Shown: positions 29,101 to 39,573 of the stretch, piece after piece
Numbering within the stretch: position 1 is the stretch's first letter
How the letters are laid out: every line of letters starts with the position of its first letter
Source of the DNA: Owenia fusiformis
Taxonomy: Eukaryota > Annelida > Polychaeta > Sabellida > Oweniidae
Assembly: GCA_903813345.2 (NCBI GenBank)
Contig: CAIIXF020000002.1
Coordinates: 14,628,757 to 14,692,756 of the forward strand
Length of the DNA: 64,000 nt
Direction of reading: 5' to 3'
Program-made: the position numbers and the translations under genes
Notes under the pieces: generated by a model
What the model saw: only the letters and a program-made list of their open reading frames with translations
Told to the model about the DNA's origin: nothing
Databases searched by the model: none

Positions 29101-31710
29101 CCTCTTGTAGAGTTCTTCAAAATTGTTTTAGTAGCTCTTCAAATGTTTTCTTCAAAGGAGGTAGGAAAGTAGCCGGAGGCAGAAGATAAGTCTTGTGTCT
29201 GGATCTAGTTATAATCTGACCTTTAGTGTAACCACTTAGCAATTTGACATTGGTAACATCCCTTTGGTTTTTAAAAAATTCAGTTTTGTATTTTTCCCCA
29301 ACAATACAAACGAAATGGTCAGTTTTGTGAAATATTAGGCATGAAATAATGATTAGCTATTTTGCATTCAGGAACATTCACTGCACAATGATGGTATCAC
29401 TTTGTTAGACAACATTATAACTTTGCGCAAAGAGCAACCATGGGAACTTCAAGTTGGTCTCTATGTGCTGTACGCTTCATTGCGTCTTAGCTCTGGAGTC
29501 TGGGAACACAGACAGGACATTAAACCTAACATTGCCTTCAATTTTCAGTTTTAAAGTTGGGCAGATTTAGTAATGTTTGTGAACTGATACTGAACATATT
29601 AATGAATGAACTAATATGATCTGACAAATTGTATGTAATGGGAGGACTGGTACTTTAAACAGTTTACTTGGACCAACCCGTATTTTGGATACCTTATTGA
29701 ATATTTAATTATCATACAAAACTTCTTTTAATATTTTTGTGGACAAGATATAATGAGGGTTACAGTTTTTTGATAATAGTGTGTTTTTATAATAATAAAC
29801 AATCTTATTGTTTATTGTGTTATATGTTATCGTATTTATTTATGAGTATTGTCAACAAACTAAGACAAGTCAGACAATGTAGAGTTAGGTGACAAATATG
29901 TTATATGATACTGTATACTGAAATGTAGCCTCAAAAACAATGTGTGAATCAAATTACAATTCATTAACATGATGCTGAGCTGTTTGTAGAGCCATAAAGC
30001 AGGCTTGATTGTCACAAGGACATATAACTAGGGACTATTACAATCAACCGGTCTGTTTTACAAGCTCTTCAAAAAATGATATAGTTTTCTCAAGTGCTCT
30101 TTATTGCTGGGTTCACAGTGATGGTGAACTGTAGCAATAAGTTTTCATGACTTTGCCAGTTAAACCCCTATATCTGCTATAAAACATGTTTGAAGATATC
30201 AGACTTTTTGAGGTAGAATATTGACACATATTGTTTGTATGTTGTTTTATGAGACAGTAAATATCCATCATCTCGTCTGTCGCATATTAAAATGAGGATA
30301 CCTACCTACAAGGAACTTTTATTTTGCTCATATTTGAACCCCATTTTCTAATGTTAATATGTTCACATTTTGCCCCAAGCATCTTTTTAGCTCTTCATCA
30401 GCTTATATGTTTTTGTCAAGTTCTTTACTAGAGTTACTGAACATAGAATAAAAGAGATATAATGAAGGGGAGTATTTTTGCTATATTTTATGAGCAAGTT
30501 TTGATCTCATGTACAAAATTGAACAGGTTTATTTCAATGCATCCAGATATGAAACTTCAGTTACAGCTGAATAAGAAAATGAATACTTGAATTTTTACAT
30601 CCTCTTGTAATAACATTTTCTTTCTTTGTTCCTTTCGTCACATACTCGTACTGCGAACATACCATTATGACATACATCTATGTTCAGTTAGATTTGGCCA
30701 ACTTTAGTTGCATGATTTTTACCATTATGTTATTAATTATGCAACATTTCCTTCCTCATTTACAGCTTAATAAGCATTATTTCACTTTAATTGCTCACAA
30801 TGAACAACATGTCAAATTGAAAATGCGTGTATTACAAGAAATCAAGCACAAAATCAGAATAATTATCCATTTGACATGAACATAGCAAATATCTTTAACT
30901 ATTTTCACAGAGATTATTTCAAAATGCAAAATCATGAATTCAGTCATAGAATGTTCGTTTTCTGACCTTTTTTATTCAAACCAATATCTTTTGATTTTTT
31001 TTCAATATCAAAATGCCCATGCAAATTTATATGGTGGTTGTGTTCTTTTAAGATTTAAGTACGGAGGACCAGTTTTAATGTTCAGTTATATACATGTATA
31101 CCATATATACTTGGTATGTATATGTATAATATATTCTTTAGAAAGCAGGAAGGATCACTACCCTTTGGGCACTATGTTAAAACATATGCTCTCTCCATAA
31201 GTGCCAATCAAGTGTCTAATTACTGTGCTATGATTGTGGTCATTGTGATCTAGTGCTGATGAAAGTACTAAATGGCCACTCTGATATGATGTATGGCTCA
31301 GAGACAAAGCCTGGTCATGCAGTGGTCCTTGATTAAAAGGATTGCCTTTATGTGGTAATTGTGGGTAGAGGACAAATGTAGATTCCATGTTATATTTATT
31401 CTAACTTTTCATGCAATTTGGTCTGTGGGTAAATGTCAATTTGCTCTATTTGATTGCACTAATGCTCGCCTGCTTTCTGCTAGCCTTGCATTGTTTCTTG
31501 TGGTCAGTTGTCGTTCCAGGGTTTGCTTCAGTGGTTCCTAACTACCTCTCTTCGTTGATGCTCATCTCTACCATTGTGGTATCTACTTACACTGTTTTTG
31601 AGAATAGTAGTTCTTGCAAGTGAAAGAAATGGAGGATATCTGTAAAATCAGCCTTTGTCTACTGTCCTACACATAGCAAGCTAGAGAGGGATTATTCAGA
31701 TTCAAATTCA
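20176..31710. other. AT-rich, CpG-poor non-coding DNA up to the gap
   Basis: No coding exon, RNA gene or mobile element is supported. Open frames are short and of low information. The frame at 31,411-31,623 is hydrophobic but has no family pattern and no convincing splice partners. The sequence is continuous in character with 1-19,400. Confidence 0.55.
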
Positions 31711-32210
31711 NNNNNNNNNNNNNNNNNNNNNNNNNNNNNNNNNNNNNNNNNNNNNNNNNNNNNNNNNNNNNNNNNNNNNNNNNNNNNNNNNNNNNNNNNN
31801 NNNNNNNNNNNNNNNNNNNNNNNNNNNNNNNNNNNNNNNNNNNNNNNNNNNNNNNNNNNNNNNNNNNNNNNNNNNNNNNNNNNNNNNNNNNNNNNNNNNN
31901 NNNNNNNNNNNNNNNNNNNNNNNNNNNNNNNNNNNNNNNNNNNNNNNNNNNNNNNNNNNNNNNNNNNNNNNNNNNNNNNNNNNNNNNNNNNNNNNNNNNN
32001 NNNNNNNNNNNNNNNNNNNNNNNNNNNNNNNNNNNNNNNNNNNNNNNNNNNNNNNNNNNNNNNNNNNNNNNNNNNNNNNNNNNNNNNNNNNNNNNNNNNN
32101 NNNNNNNNNNNNNNNNNNNNNNNNNNNNNNNNNNNNNNNNNNNNNNNNNNNNNNNNNNNNNNNNNNNNNNNNNNNNNNNNNNNNNNNNNNNNNNNNNNNN
32201 NNNNNNNNNN
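31711..32210. other. assembly gap of 500 Ns
   Basis: Exactly 500 N bases, typical of a fixed-size scaffold gap rather than a measured one. The right flank (32,211-32,283) contains two imperfect copies of a TTTTCGGTA...GCGCRTCGGT-type motif, so the missing sequence may be a collapsed tandem repeat. Two long apparent frames across the gap are only translations of N. Confidence 0.98.
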
Positions 32211-32334
32211 AATGGTTTTCGGTACAACGCGCATCGGTATAGTTGGTTTTCGGTAAAATCTGACAATGCGCGTCGGTGTAATGAGGTGATACTGAAATTG
32301 CATTACGGACCAGTTAACATGTTATTTTCCTATA

Positions 32335-33123
32335 CTGTGCGTCAAATAAAAACGCAACAAACAAAAACATTGTAAAATCACAAAACAAGTGATGATTACA
32401 TCAATTTCATTTAGTTTACCATGAAGCCGCGTGTCTCCTCTTTCCAATGATATGTCATTTGTTCATATCTGATCATGGACTACTGAAAAATCATTGTTTT
32501 TTCGCACACGGGTGAAAAAGCCTTTGTGCCAAGTTATGAAATATCAACTGGTCCTTATTTTGCAATCAGGTAAATCATTGGTGGATTAAATTCTTGTCAC
32601 AAGATTTACATAACACGTTTCTGATTAAGATTTACGAAGGAAAAAAGGAAAATAAAATTTAACTTTAAGTCTTCATCAGTATCCTTGTTGGTTCAGTTAA
32701 TGAAACATGGAAAAAGTGGCATAAACAGTCGTTGTTTGTCATCTTATGAAAGACTACTCATGAAAGATAACATTCCATGACCTTTTACATGACCACTATT
32801 TCTCTACACACAGAGACTGGCTTGTGTCTCCATTTCGCACATCTTTAAATCATCTGTGGGTTCTGGTGGAGACGAGCAACCTCATTGGTGGCTCTTTGTT
32901 AACTGTTGCAATGTCTAAAACTTGGTCCACAACAGATTTTGACCCGTTGTGCAAAATAAATGAATATTCAGTGGTCTGTGGTCGTATAAGCTTACGAATA
33001 ATTGACATACCATTGGAAAGAGGAGACATGTGGCTTCCTGGTAAACTAAATCAAATTGATGTAATCATCACTGGTTTTGTGATTTTACAATGTCTTTCTG
33101 TTGCGTTTTTTTGGGACGCACTG
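32335..33123. mobile_element. TA-flanked inverted-repeat element (MITE-like), 789 bp
   Basis: The left end reads CTGTGCGTCAAATAAAAACG. The right end, reverse complemented, reads CAGTGCGTCCCAAAAAAACG. The arms continue to match inward (CACAAAACAAGTGATGATTAC against its complement near 33,065-33,085, then a GTTTACCATGAAGCC-like block). TA occurs just outside both ends. The open frame inside (32,824-33,135) has no recognisable domain. This is most likely a non-autonomous Tc1/mariner-type element; superfamily assignment is inference from the TA flanks. Confidence 0.8.
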
Positions 33124-33485
33124 TATAGTACCTAATGAAAGAATCAACTGGTCCTATCAAAAGTGACCTGGCAAATGACTAGTGGACCGGCCCATAGCTC
33201 AAGCCCTGCTAACACATAATAATGCGTTTTTATCTCTCTCTCTACGCATACGCGTATCAGAGGGTTGCAATTCAAAATTTTCCTGGGTGAGAGAACCCAT
33301 CAGACCCCCCTGAAAGCTCTTTTTTGCTTCGTTCAACTCTTGCTCCCGTGTTGGCGTACTACTTAGAAGAACAGCGCTACGCCCTTATACACATTTGTAA
33401 ACGACCATATACAGGGTGGTCAAAAATGGAAACCCTGTATTTTCCTTATCTTTTTCATTAAAAAATTACTCCGTGACACACATTT
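33124..33485. other. CpG-rich spacer with repeat remnants
   Basis: No gene is seen. It contains a short TC-repeat, the palindrome-like ACGCATACGCGTAT near 33,245, and a small inverted pair ACAGGGTGG / CCCTGTAT near 33,411-33,442 that resembles fragments of element ends found elsewhere in the window. Confidence 0.5.
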
Positions 33486-35053
33486 GGCTTTGTATAAAAA
33501 ACCTCCTACCCACGTACCCTCGTACCCACGTACGTGGGTCCTGACCCAGTCTTTAAAGAGTTAAATCTTTAACATTTTTAAACGTTATTCTATCTCAATG
33601 TATGCTTAATTATGGATGAATTTATGTACCCATATGCCTTTATTTCTAGATCGGACATCTGTCTCGTCATAAAATAAAGCCGGCATTGCATAATGTTCAT
33701 TTGAGCTATTTGAGTGTTGTTTTTGATATATCGAAGCGATTTTTTGTTGATCGGGCAGTCTTACAGTGTACAACCAATCTATTGCCTGGCGCAAATTGGC
33801 CACATGGGGCATGTGTTGTAAAGTGCTGTAGTTTTTGACTCCATGAGCAGAATATGGTCAAACTTTCACAACAAAATTCACATTGAATGACCTGAATGAT
33901 TCTGGATTGACAAAGTTATTCAACTTTTCATCGGTCCTGTTTTTTAACACCCTGTAGTTTCGATTTTTATCACATATACTTTTTATTCTTTCAAACGATA
34001 TTACAAGTATTCATTGTTTGCACGACAGATTTGAACTATACGTGTAATTTGTCTTATGTCTTTTATTTAATTTAACATCAGAATTGGAGATACAAGTGAT
34101 AGAGTGATCAATTCACACGATCTCAAGGAATAATAAAGGCTGCATTTCTGTTTAACCGTGGCGCAATTGCATAACGAAATATTTGAAAAGTAGAAGGATT
34201 CGCTATATTCGTTTTTAATCGCTTTTTGGCACAATTTAAGGATAATTGTGCGCACTAGTTCAGTGAATCATTTAGATGGAATTAAAAGTTAGAGTTGCCA
34301 AACTTATGCAGGGGAGTGTAAGTTTGGTTTTGTAAACTTCGACATTATTCATGGCCGTTTGATCCATAATAAGTTAATATGAAGAGTAGAGTTTTATTTT
34401 GACAATGATTTGATGTAAAACTGGTTTGAATGATAAAAGTTCAGCTTTGTAGTTTCTAGCTTTTTGCGCGTAAAACGTGAATACAATGGACAACAACGAC
34501 ACCAAATCTTTGACTAACATACGTTAATAACCGTAACGTATAATATTCGTAAGAATGAATTCTAATAACACTTGAAATAAACATCTAATAAAATGTGGTG
34601 AATTTAATTGGTTGGAAACTCTAAGAAATATATTTTTAAAAAGATGTCAACTTTTGGACAAGGGTAAACTTCCCGGGACATTTACAATCTGCATGGGGTA
34701 ACAGGAGGCACGGATTGCACTGAACGAAGGCTAGGAGATTGCTAATCAGCACTGATGTGTTATACAGGTAAGACTGCCCGATCAACAAAAAACATTTCGA
34801 CATATCAAAAACATAAATCAAATAGCTCAAAAATAATGAACATTTATGCAATTCCGGCTTTATTTTATTTTACTAGAGAGATGTCAGACCTATAAATAAA
34901 GGCATATGGATGCATAAATTCATCTTTAATTCAGGATAAACTGAGATTGAATAATGTTTTAAACATTTAAAAATTTAACTCTTTAAAGACTGGGTCAGGA
35001 CCCACGTACGTGGGTACGAGGGTACGTGGGTAGGAGGTTTTTTATACAAAGCC
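33486..35053. mobile_element. long-TIR fold-back element, 1,568 bp
   Basis: The terminal arm starting GGCTTTGTATAAAAAACCTC is matched in inverse at the right end. The match runs through an 80-bp near-perfect outer block, and further inner blocks around 33,665-33,765 pair with 34,765-34,865, giving arms of roughly 300 bp. Each arm carries the perfect palindrome CCCACGTACGTGGG (33,525-33,538 and 35,001-35,014). The interior has no coding capacity I recognise. It includes at 34,294-34,320 a fragment of the end of another element family (see 52,988-53,853). Confidence 0.8.
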
Positions 35054-35564
35054 CCTACTCGCTTCTGCGTTATTGAGAGAAGAAAGTGGGATTTTGGTAC
35101 CTTTAATACTGAAAGTCAACACGTTCATTAGATACAGTCCATTGTATTCCCTCATATCGCATCATCCATTACCAATAGGACGTTTACTTGCCAATTTCCT
35201 CATTCGTTATTGTTGTCCAAAATGTGTCAAAATTAATCAACATTTCACTTCGATATACAATGCACTAAACTGCCACTTATATGTGAAATAAATGCTCATT
35301 TCCCAGCTAGTTATCCAATTTCCATATCCAATACAAAAATACATTAAGTATCCATTCAGAAATTGAAAAGCTTATTTGGTGTAGAGGTCAGATATTGCAC
35401 GTAATAGAAGCTCTGGCATATAAGATGGATAATTGAACAATAAGTCAAAACGTTAAAAGACTAGAGGAACTGGAAGTGATACTTACTGATACAATTTGTT
35501 AGACAGAAACCTAAGTACTGTATCTACGTAGCCCCTCCAAGTTTAAACGATAAGAGAATCCACG
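35054..35564. other. region upstream of the Frizzled-CRD gene
   Basis: No clear TATA box or other core promoter could be assigned. The segment next to the element end contains CTACTCGCTTCTGCGTTATT, a near copy of a motif at 20,155. The 5' untranslated region and promoter of the gene starting at 35,565 should lie here. Confidence 0.4.
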
Positions 35565-36108
35565 ATGGCAAAATCTTTGCGAAAAACAGGGCCGATTCTT
35601 ACCATATTATTTCATCTTCTTTCTGCTCATGTTGTGATTGCAGCCAAGGACCATTGCGAGAAAATCACTTTGCCGCTATGTAAAGATATGGGATAAAATG
35701 AAACTCAAATGCCAAATATATTAAACTTCACAACCCAAGAGGAGGCTGGGTTAGAACTGCACCAGTTTCTGCCTCTTGTAAGGACGGAATGCAGCCCTGC
35801 AATACAGCTATTTCTTTGTGTGGTTTATGCTCCACCGTGCACACGACTGATAACAGCCATTCCACCATGCAAGGAGTTATGCGAACAAGCCAGGAAAGGC
35901 TGTGAAGAATTGATGAACAAATTTGGATTTAATTGGCCAGACCAGCTGTCATGTGAACATTTTTCAAGTAAAGTTAACCAACCAGTCTGTGTCGTTGGTA
36001 ATGCTACGCAGAGCACTACGACTGAATCCGCCACAACCATCACTACACCTATTACTACAACCAGTGCCCCAACTCAATTTACAAGTACGCTTGACTGTGG
36101 AAAAACAG
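35565..36108 (+). CDS. exon 1 of the Frizzled-CRD gene (signal peptide, CRD, Thr-rich linker)
   Basis: The ATG at 35,565 gives a good signal peptide directly followed by the first CRD cysteine, which decides the start. The frame runs through codon 43, hits TAA at 35,694, and resumes in the same frame with NETQMPN and the rest of the CRD. The stop is therefore a substitution and not a frameshift. An internal ATG at 35,709 could start a shorter protein, but it would lack the signal peptide and the first two cysteines. The exon ends one base into a codon. Confidence 0.88.
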
Positions 36109-36607
36109 GTTGGTTTAATTTCATGTAACAGGTTCCCCTTGATGATAATTTTGATGAAGAATACTATTATCTTCCGGAATTATCTCATGTTTTAATTGGA
36201 AGACAGGCCCGTACCCAGTTTTCGCCAAGGGGGTACACTTTTCACAAAAAGTCCAGGGGTGGTCATTTTGACTTTGGTCCACATAATAATATGATATGAA
36301 AATCACATGAAAATTCTCAGAATGATGAACCTCTTGACGGCCGGGTCATTGACTAAGGGCCTGGACGACTTTTAAATAGACTGACAATTAAAAGCAATCG
36401 ATCTGCTGGTCCAAGCAGAATCATTTTAAAATAAAACATATTTTAGCATTCAGCATAAATGAACTTTTATCATGAAGTGAATAATGAGATTACTCAAAGG
36501 GCAAAGATATTTCAGTCTTTAAAATGGTACATTATTTCCCAACGAATTATGCTTATATTCATTCAGATCCTTTTTACGGTTAATTACTATTCACCTTGCA
36601 TATTTAG
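36109..36607 (+). other. intron of the Frizzled-CRD gene
   Basis: The intron starts GTTGGT and ends TTGCATATTTAG. Its middle (about 36,200-36,370) is a CpG-containing patch with CCGTACCCAGTTTTCGCC and GACGGCCGGG, unlike the AT-rich surroundings, and is probably a decayed repeat. Confidence 0.75.
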
Positions 36608-36831
36608 ATGTCTCCAGCTTCAAATGGAAGTGCGATTCATGCAGACGAAAATGGCGTAAAAAGTCGGTGAGATCAGTGTTTAGAAAGCATCTCCACAAAT
36701 GTACTGGATGTTGTGCAATGGAAGAGAACATCAGTAGAAGTGGGACGAAGTGTGAATCATGTGTCAAAGACAGAAGAGGATTTGTGTGTTTTAAATGCAA
36801 AAAGCAGAAAATCAATGTTTCTGCAACCTAA
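36608..36831 (+). CDS. exon 2 of the Frizzled-CRD gene (basic CxxC-rich tail)
   Basis: The exon begins two bases into a codon, completing an Asp codon with the last G of exon 1, and stays open for 73 codons to TAA. It carries nine cysteines grouped as C-x2-C pairs within a Lys/Arg-rich sequence (for example SFKWKCDSCRRKW and FVCFKCKKQK). The pairs could form disulfides in a secreted protein; the spacing also resembles zinc knuckles. I do not recognise this tail as a named domain. Exon assignment rests on the matching phase, a good acceptor, the cysteine-rich frame and the nearby polyadenylation signal. Confidence 0.75.
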
Positions 36832-36980
36832 TAAGGTACAGTACATGTACGATAGTATCCACATAAGGACGTCTATCCCAATGAGCTCGTGTCTGCGATC
36901 TATGACAAAAACAACATTTATGATCCTATCCTCGCCTGGATCGAGCTCAGAATAATGTATTTTGAATAATGTATAAATAG

Positions 36981-36986
36981 AATAAA
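36981..36986 (+). promoter_or_regulatory. polyadenylation signal AATAAA
   Basis: A canonical AATAAA lies 150 bp after the stop codon of the Frizzled-CRD gene, the right place for its 3' end. AATAAA is common in such AT-rich DNA, so the assignment rests on position. Confidence 0.55.
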
Positions 36987-37445
36987 ATGTTTTAAATATA
37001 ATGTGTTATATGTCGGATAAATATATATTTATGTAGTTTTTCATGCGGATTCAACACATTTTTAATGCGCAACTTCATTACTGCACGTTAAGATATAGAA
37101 GAGGGATGCATACTGAAGATAACGGATGGCAAATTAAATTAATTCTTGATAACCAATTCATCGAACGATTGCAAGTAAAATATGCCTTCGTATCATTGCT
37201 ATAAAATGGAAAACTGTCTTCTTTTCCTAAATGAGAGAACGGATTTATAACTATTGAATTTTTCTACGGGTCAAATATTTAAGTCGACGTCAAGAAGACG
37301 GTCAAATTCCACTACCAGAAGTTCGGCCATCAGTTGATCCCCAGTTACAAAAAATATTCGATTTTAATATGAGATTGATTCACAAGATTTAAAATTTTGT
37401 ATTTCTATATACCATTTTGTATTCTAATCGTCTTATTTTATTATA
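36987..37445. other. intergenic DNA between convergent genes, left part
   Basis: No gene or clear repeat is seen. The sequence is AT-rich with scattered CpG. Confidence 0.5.
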
Positions 37446-38518
37446 CAAGGGGTGATCAACAAATAACGCAAATAGAGCCCTCTCTCAGTAACTAATTAGA
37501 GTTAGGTTAGAACACCAGATTTGATACAAAGTATCACCAAACATTCATTAATATTTCCAAAGAGTTTCAGGCACAAACATTGATATACGCCAAAGTAACA
37601 GTTACCATAGTAACCTGTGGTATTGGTACCTGAAGCAGGTCTTGAATATTAAGTAACAATAAGGTTTTAGCATACGGTAACCCAAGTTGTGGGCACCTGA
37701 AACACCTCAAATATATGATGTCACCGTTTTTTAACAATCATTTTCAGACTCATAACTCATGCCCAGTTCATGTTAAGTAGCGACAGTCCTATCAACCATA
37801 GCTGCTCTACTTCTTTAATCATCTCTGCTATGCGTGTTGTTTTTGGAGCACCTGTACGGGCAGCGTCCTCAGCAGATCTTCCTTGTTTTTCAGAAATCGT
37901 TCAGTAACACCTGTAGACATTGCTTAGTTCATTTTCATTACCAAATGATTTATTTAGCATCTCATAATTTTTTGCAGTAACATTTCATTCAAAATACAGC
38001 ATTATATCAGTTCTCTCTGTCTTCTATGGAAGTCTGATGATTGACGTTTTCGATTCTACCATTTTTCAGTATAGCTGACTTGACTTTGATTTCCTCAATG
38101 CCTGTGGTTTCTGTCATCTTATTGTTGGGTATTGACATGTATAGCCTAATGACAAAGCTGTTGTTGGGTAGGCATTATAAGTTAATAAAAGTATTAAAAG
38201 TAGATCACATCAATTAACAGAAACCTCAGAATTGATTTACACCCAAATAACATCAAAATTGTATGACTCAACAGTGTCTTTCAAACTCATTTTGGACAGA
38301 CATTCAATACCTTATTGTTATGATTCACGACCTGCTTCAGGTGCCCATACCACGGGTTTCTATGGCAACCATAACTCTAACATAAAGTAATATTTGTGCC
38401 TCAGATTTTGTTGCGAAATAATGAATATTTGGTGATACTTCCTATCAAGTTTGGTGTTCTAACTCCAATGAGTTTCTGAGATAGGGCTCTATTTGCGTTA
38501 TTTGTTGATCGCCCCTTG
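37446..38518. mobile_element. TA-flanked inverted-repeat element (MITE), 1,073 bp
   Basis: The left end CAAGGGGTGATCAACAAATA is matched at the right end by the inverse CGCCCCTTG preceded by TATTTGTTGAT. The arms continue for about 190 bp (ACGCAAATAGAGCCCT; AACACCA; GGTGATACTT and GACCTGCTTCAGG blocks are all mirrored). TA lies directly outside both ends (37,444-37,445 and 38,519-38,520), consistent with a TA target duplication. There is no transposase. It sits between the two convergent genes and carries X-box-like motifs (37,601-37,614 and 38,356-38,369). Confidence 0.88.
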
Positions 38519-39283
38519 TATATTACGCATATTAGTAAAATTCAATTGTATTATGAAATTATCAAAGGGATTTACAAACCAATACAAATCAATTTGAATA
38601 TATAAATAGTAAATTCAACATGAGCCTCTTAACAAAAAACTAGTTGTACTTGTATATGTTGAACTAAACTTCCGAATACATTTATTTGTCCAAATTGTTT
38701 TACAAATAACTATACTTTTCGAATCATAATTATTCCCAGATCCAAATCTTAATTGTCCAATTGTGTTGTTCAGCAGAACGGAGAATTTCCATTCATAAAT
38801 CATATTTTAAAACAAATATCCTTTTCGGAAACAGTTCATCGGAATTTACTTCTTATAAATAGGCGTGCTCTTTATTTACATCTTCAATCGATTTGGACGT
38901 TTCGCTTTCAAAAAAGATTCCATCCCTCCGATGGCGCGTATCAGCAATCATCTCAATCTGTAAAAGTACATATTTTGTCAAATCTGTGTAAAATTGAAAA
39001 AGATGTGAAATAGATCGCTATGACTTATTTATGAACCACTTTTTGTTGTTGTTTCAGAAATTGTTTTTGAAAAACTATTGAAAGTTCTTGATTATCTTAT
39101 TGTGAACAATACACAATAGGCTAAATTATAGTAAGATACATGTATTTCATTTGAAGATAAAAAAGAAATTTTACAGTTGAAGAATGTTTAATTTTGAAAA
39201 ATTAGTAATGATAGTGAATACTGTACTTGTTAATAATAATGTTTAACGTTACGCTAATAAAAAGTACTAGAATGGATAAAAAA
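38519..39283. other. intergenic DNA between convergent genes, right part
   Basis: No exon or element is recognised. It is AT-rich, and the short open frames here have no domain features. Confidence 0.5.
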
Positions 39284-39289
39284 TTTATT
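39284..39289 (-). promoter_or_regulatory. polyadenylation signal AATAAA (reads TTTATT on +)
   Basis: On the minus strand AATAAA lies about 110 bp after the TAG stop of the VWD/TSP1 gene. This supports placing the gene's end at 39,398, though such hexamers are frequent in AT-rich DNA. Confidence 0.5.
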
Positions 39290-39397
39290 TTCAAATAGGG
39301 AATCTAGCAGAAATCGATTCGTTTAAATATACAGTAATTTTAAAATAAACTCTCCCATGGCCACGGGACATATTTTCACAAATACAGTATTATTTAC

Positions 39398-39573
39398 CTA
39401 AGTACAGTCGCTGCATTCTCTTACAACGTAATCTATGCTTACACCAACACAGTCATCTCCACCCTCTTTCCCCCTAATCTTTGTTCGGTATCTCAGACAA
39501 TACCTTGTACAGGAGGAATCACAATAGGTACACAGCGTATCACCACTCCATGGAGCCCAGGTACACTCTTCAC
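39398..39573 (-). CDS. exon 18: final TSP1-like repeat and stop
   Basis: Acceptor ATCTAG. It encodes EECTWAPWSGDTLCTYCDSS ... GGDDCVGVSIDYVVRECSDCT then TAG. It pairs with exon 6, including the inserted CxxC and the DCxGV motif. The TAG is directly followed by GTAAAT, so a spliced 3' untranslated region is possible. If the phase-1 pattern continued through GAC T|GTACTT the protein could be longer, but no further exon is visible before the neighbouring gene. Confidence 0.82.

Larger units (their letters stand above)
35565..36831 (+). pseudogene. secreted Frizzled-CRD protein with CxxC-rich tail, interrupted by an in-frame stop
   Basis: Two exons, 35,565-36,108 and 36,608-36,831, are joined in phase 1 across a 499-bp intron (donor CAG|GTTGGT, acceptor TATTTAG). 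They span 256 codons including the final TAA. Residues 1-27 are a signal peptide (core ILTILFHLL, likely cleavage after VIA). Residues about 30-135 are a Frizzled CRD with all ten cysteines in order (HCEKI, LPLC, RTEC, FLC, PPC, PPC, ELC, GC, LSC, VC) and the conserved MPN motif. A Thr/Ser-rich linker follows, then a basic C-terminus with nine cysteines in CDSC, CTGCC, CESC and CFKC. CRDs of this family bind Wnt or other lipid ligands outside the cell. There are no seven membrane spans and no visible netrin-like domain, so it is neither a Frizzled receptor nor a classic sFRP. Codon 44 (35,694-35,696) is TAA where the family has Tyr. Everything else is intact, so a null allele, recent pseudogene or base error are all possible. 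Confidence 0.85.

Noticed and set aside
31411-31623. A hydrophobic 70-codon plus-strand frame that looks like a membrane segment
   Set aside because: T-rich DNA gives hydrophobic translations by chance. There is no conserved motif, no second membrane exon and no convincing splice context.
31667-32303. Two minus-strand frames of about 200 codons
   Set aside because: They consist almost entirely of N positions of the assembly gap.
35825-36195. Other frames overlapping the Frizzled-CRD exon on both strands
   Set aside because: Shadows of the CRD frame without domain content.
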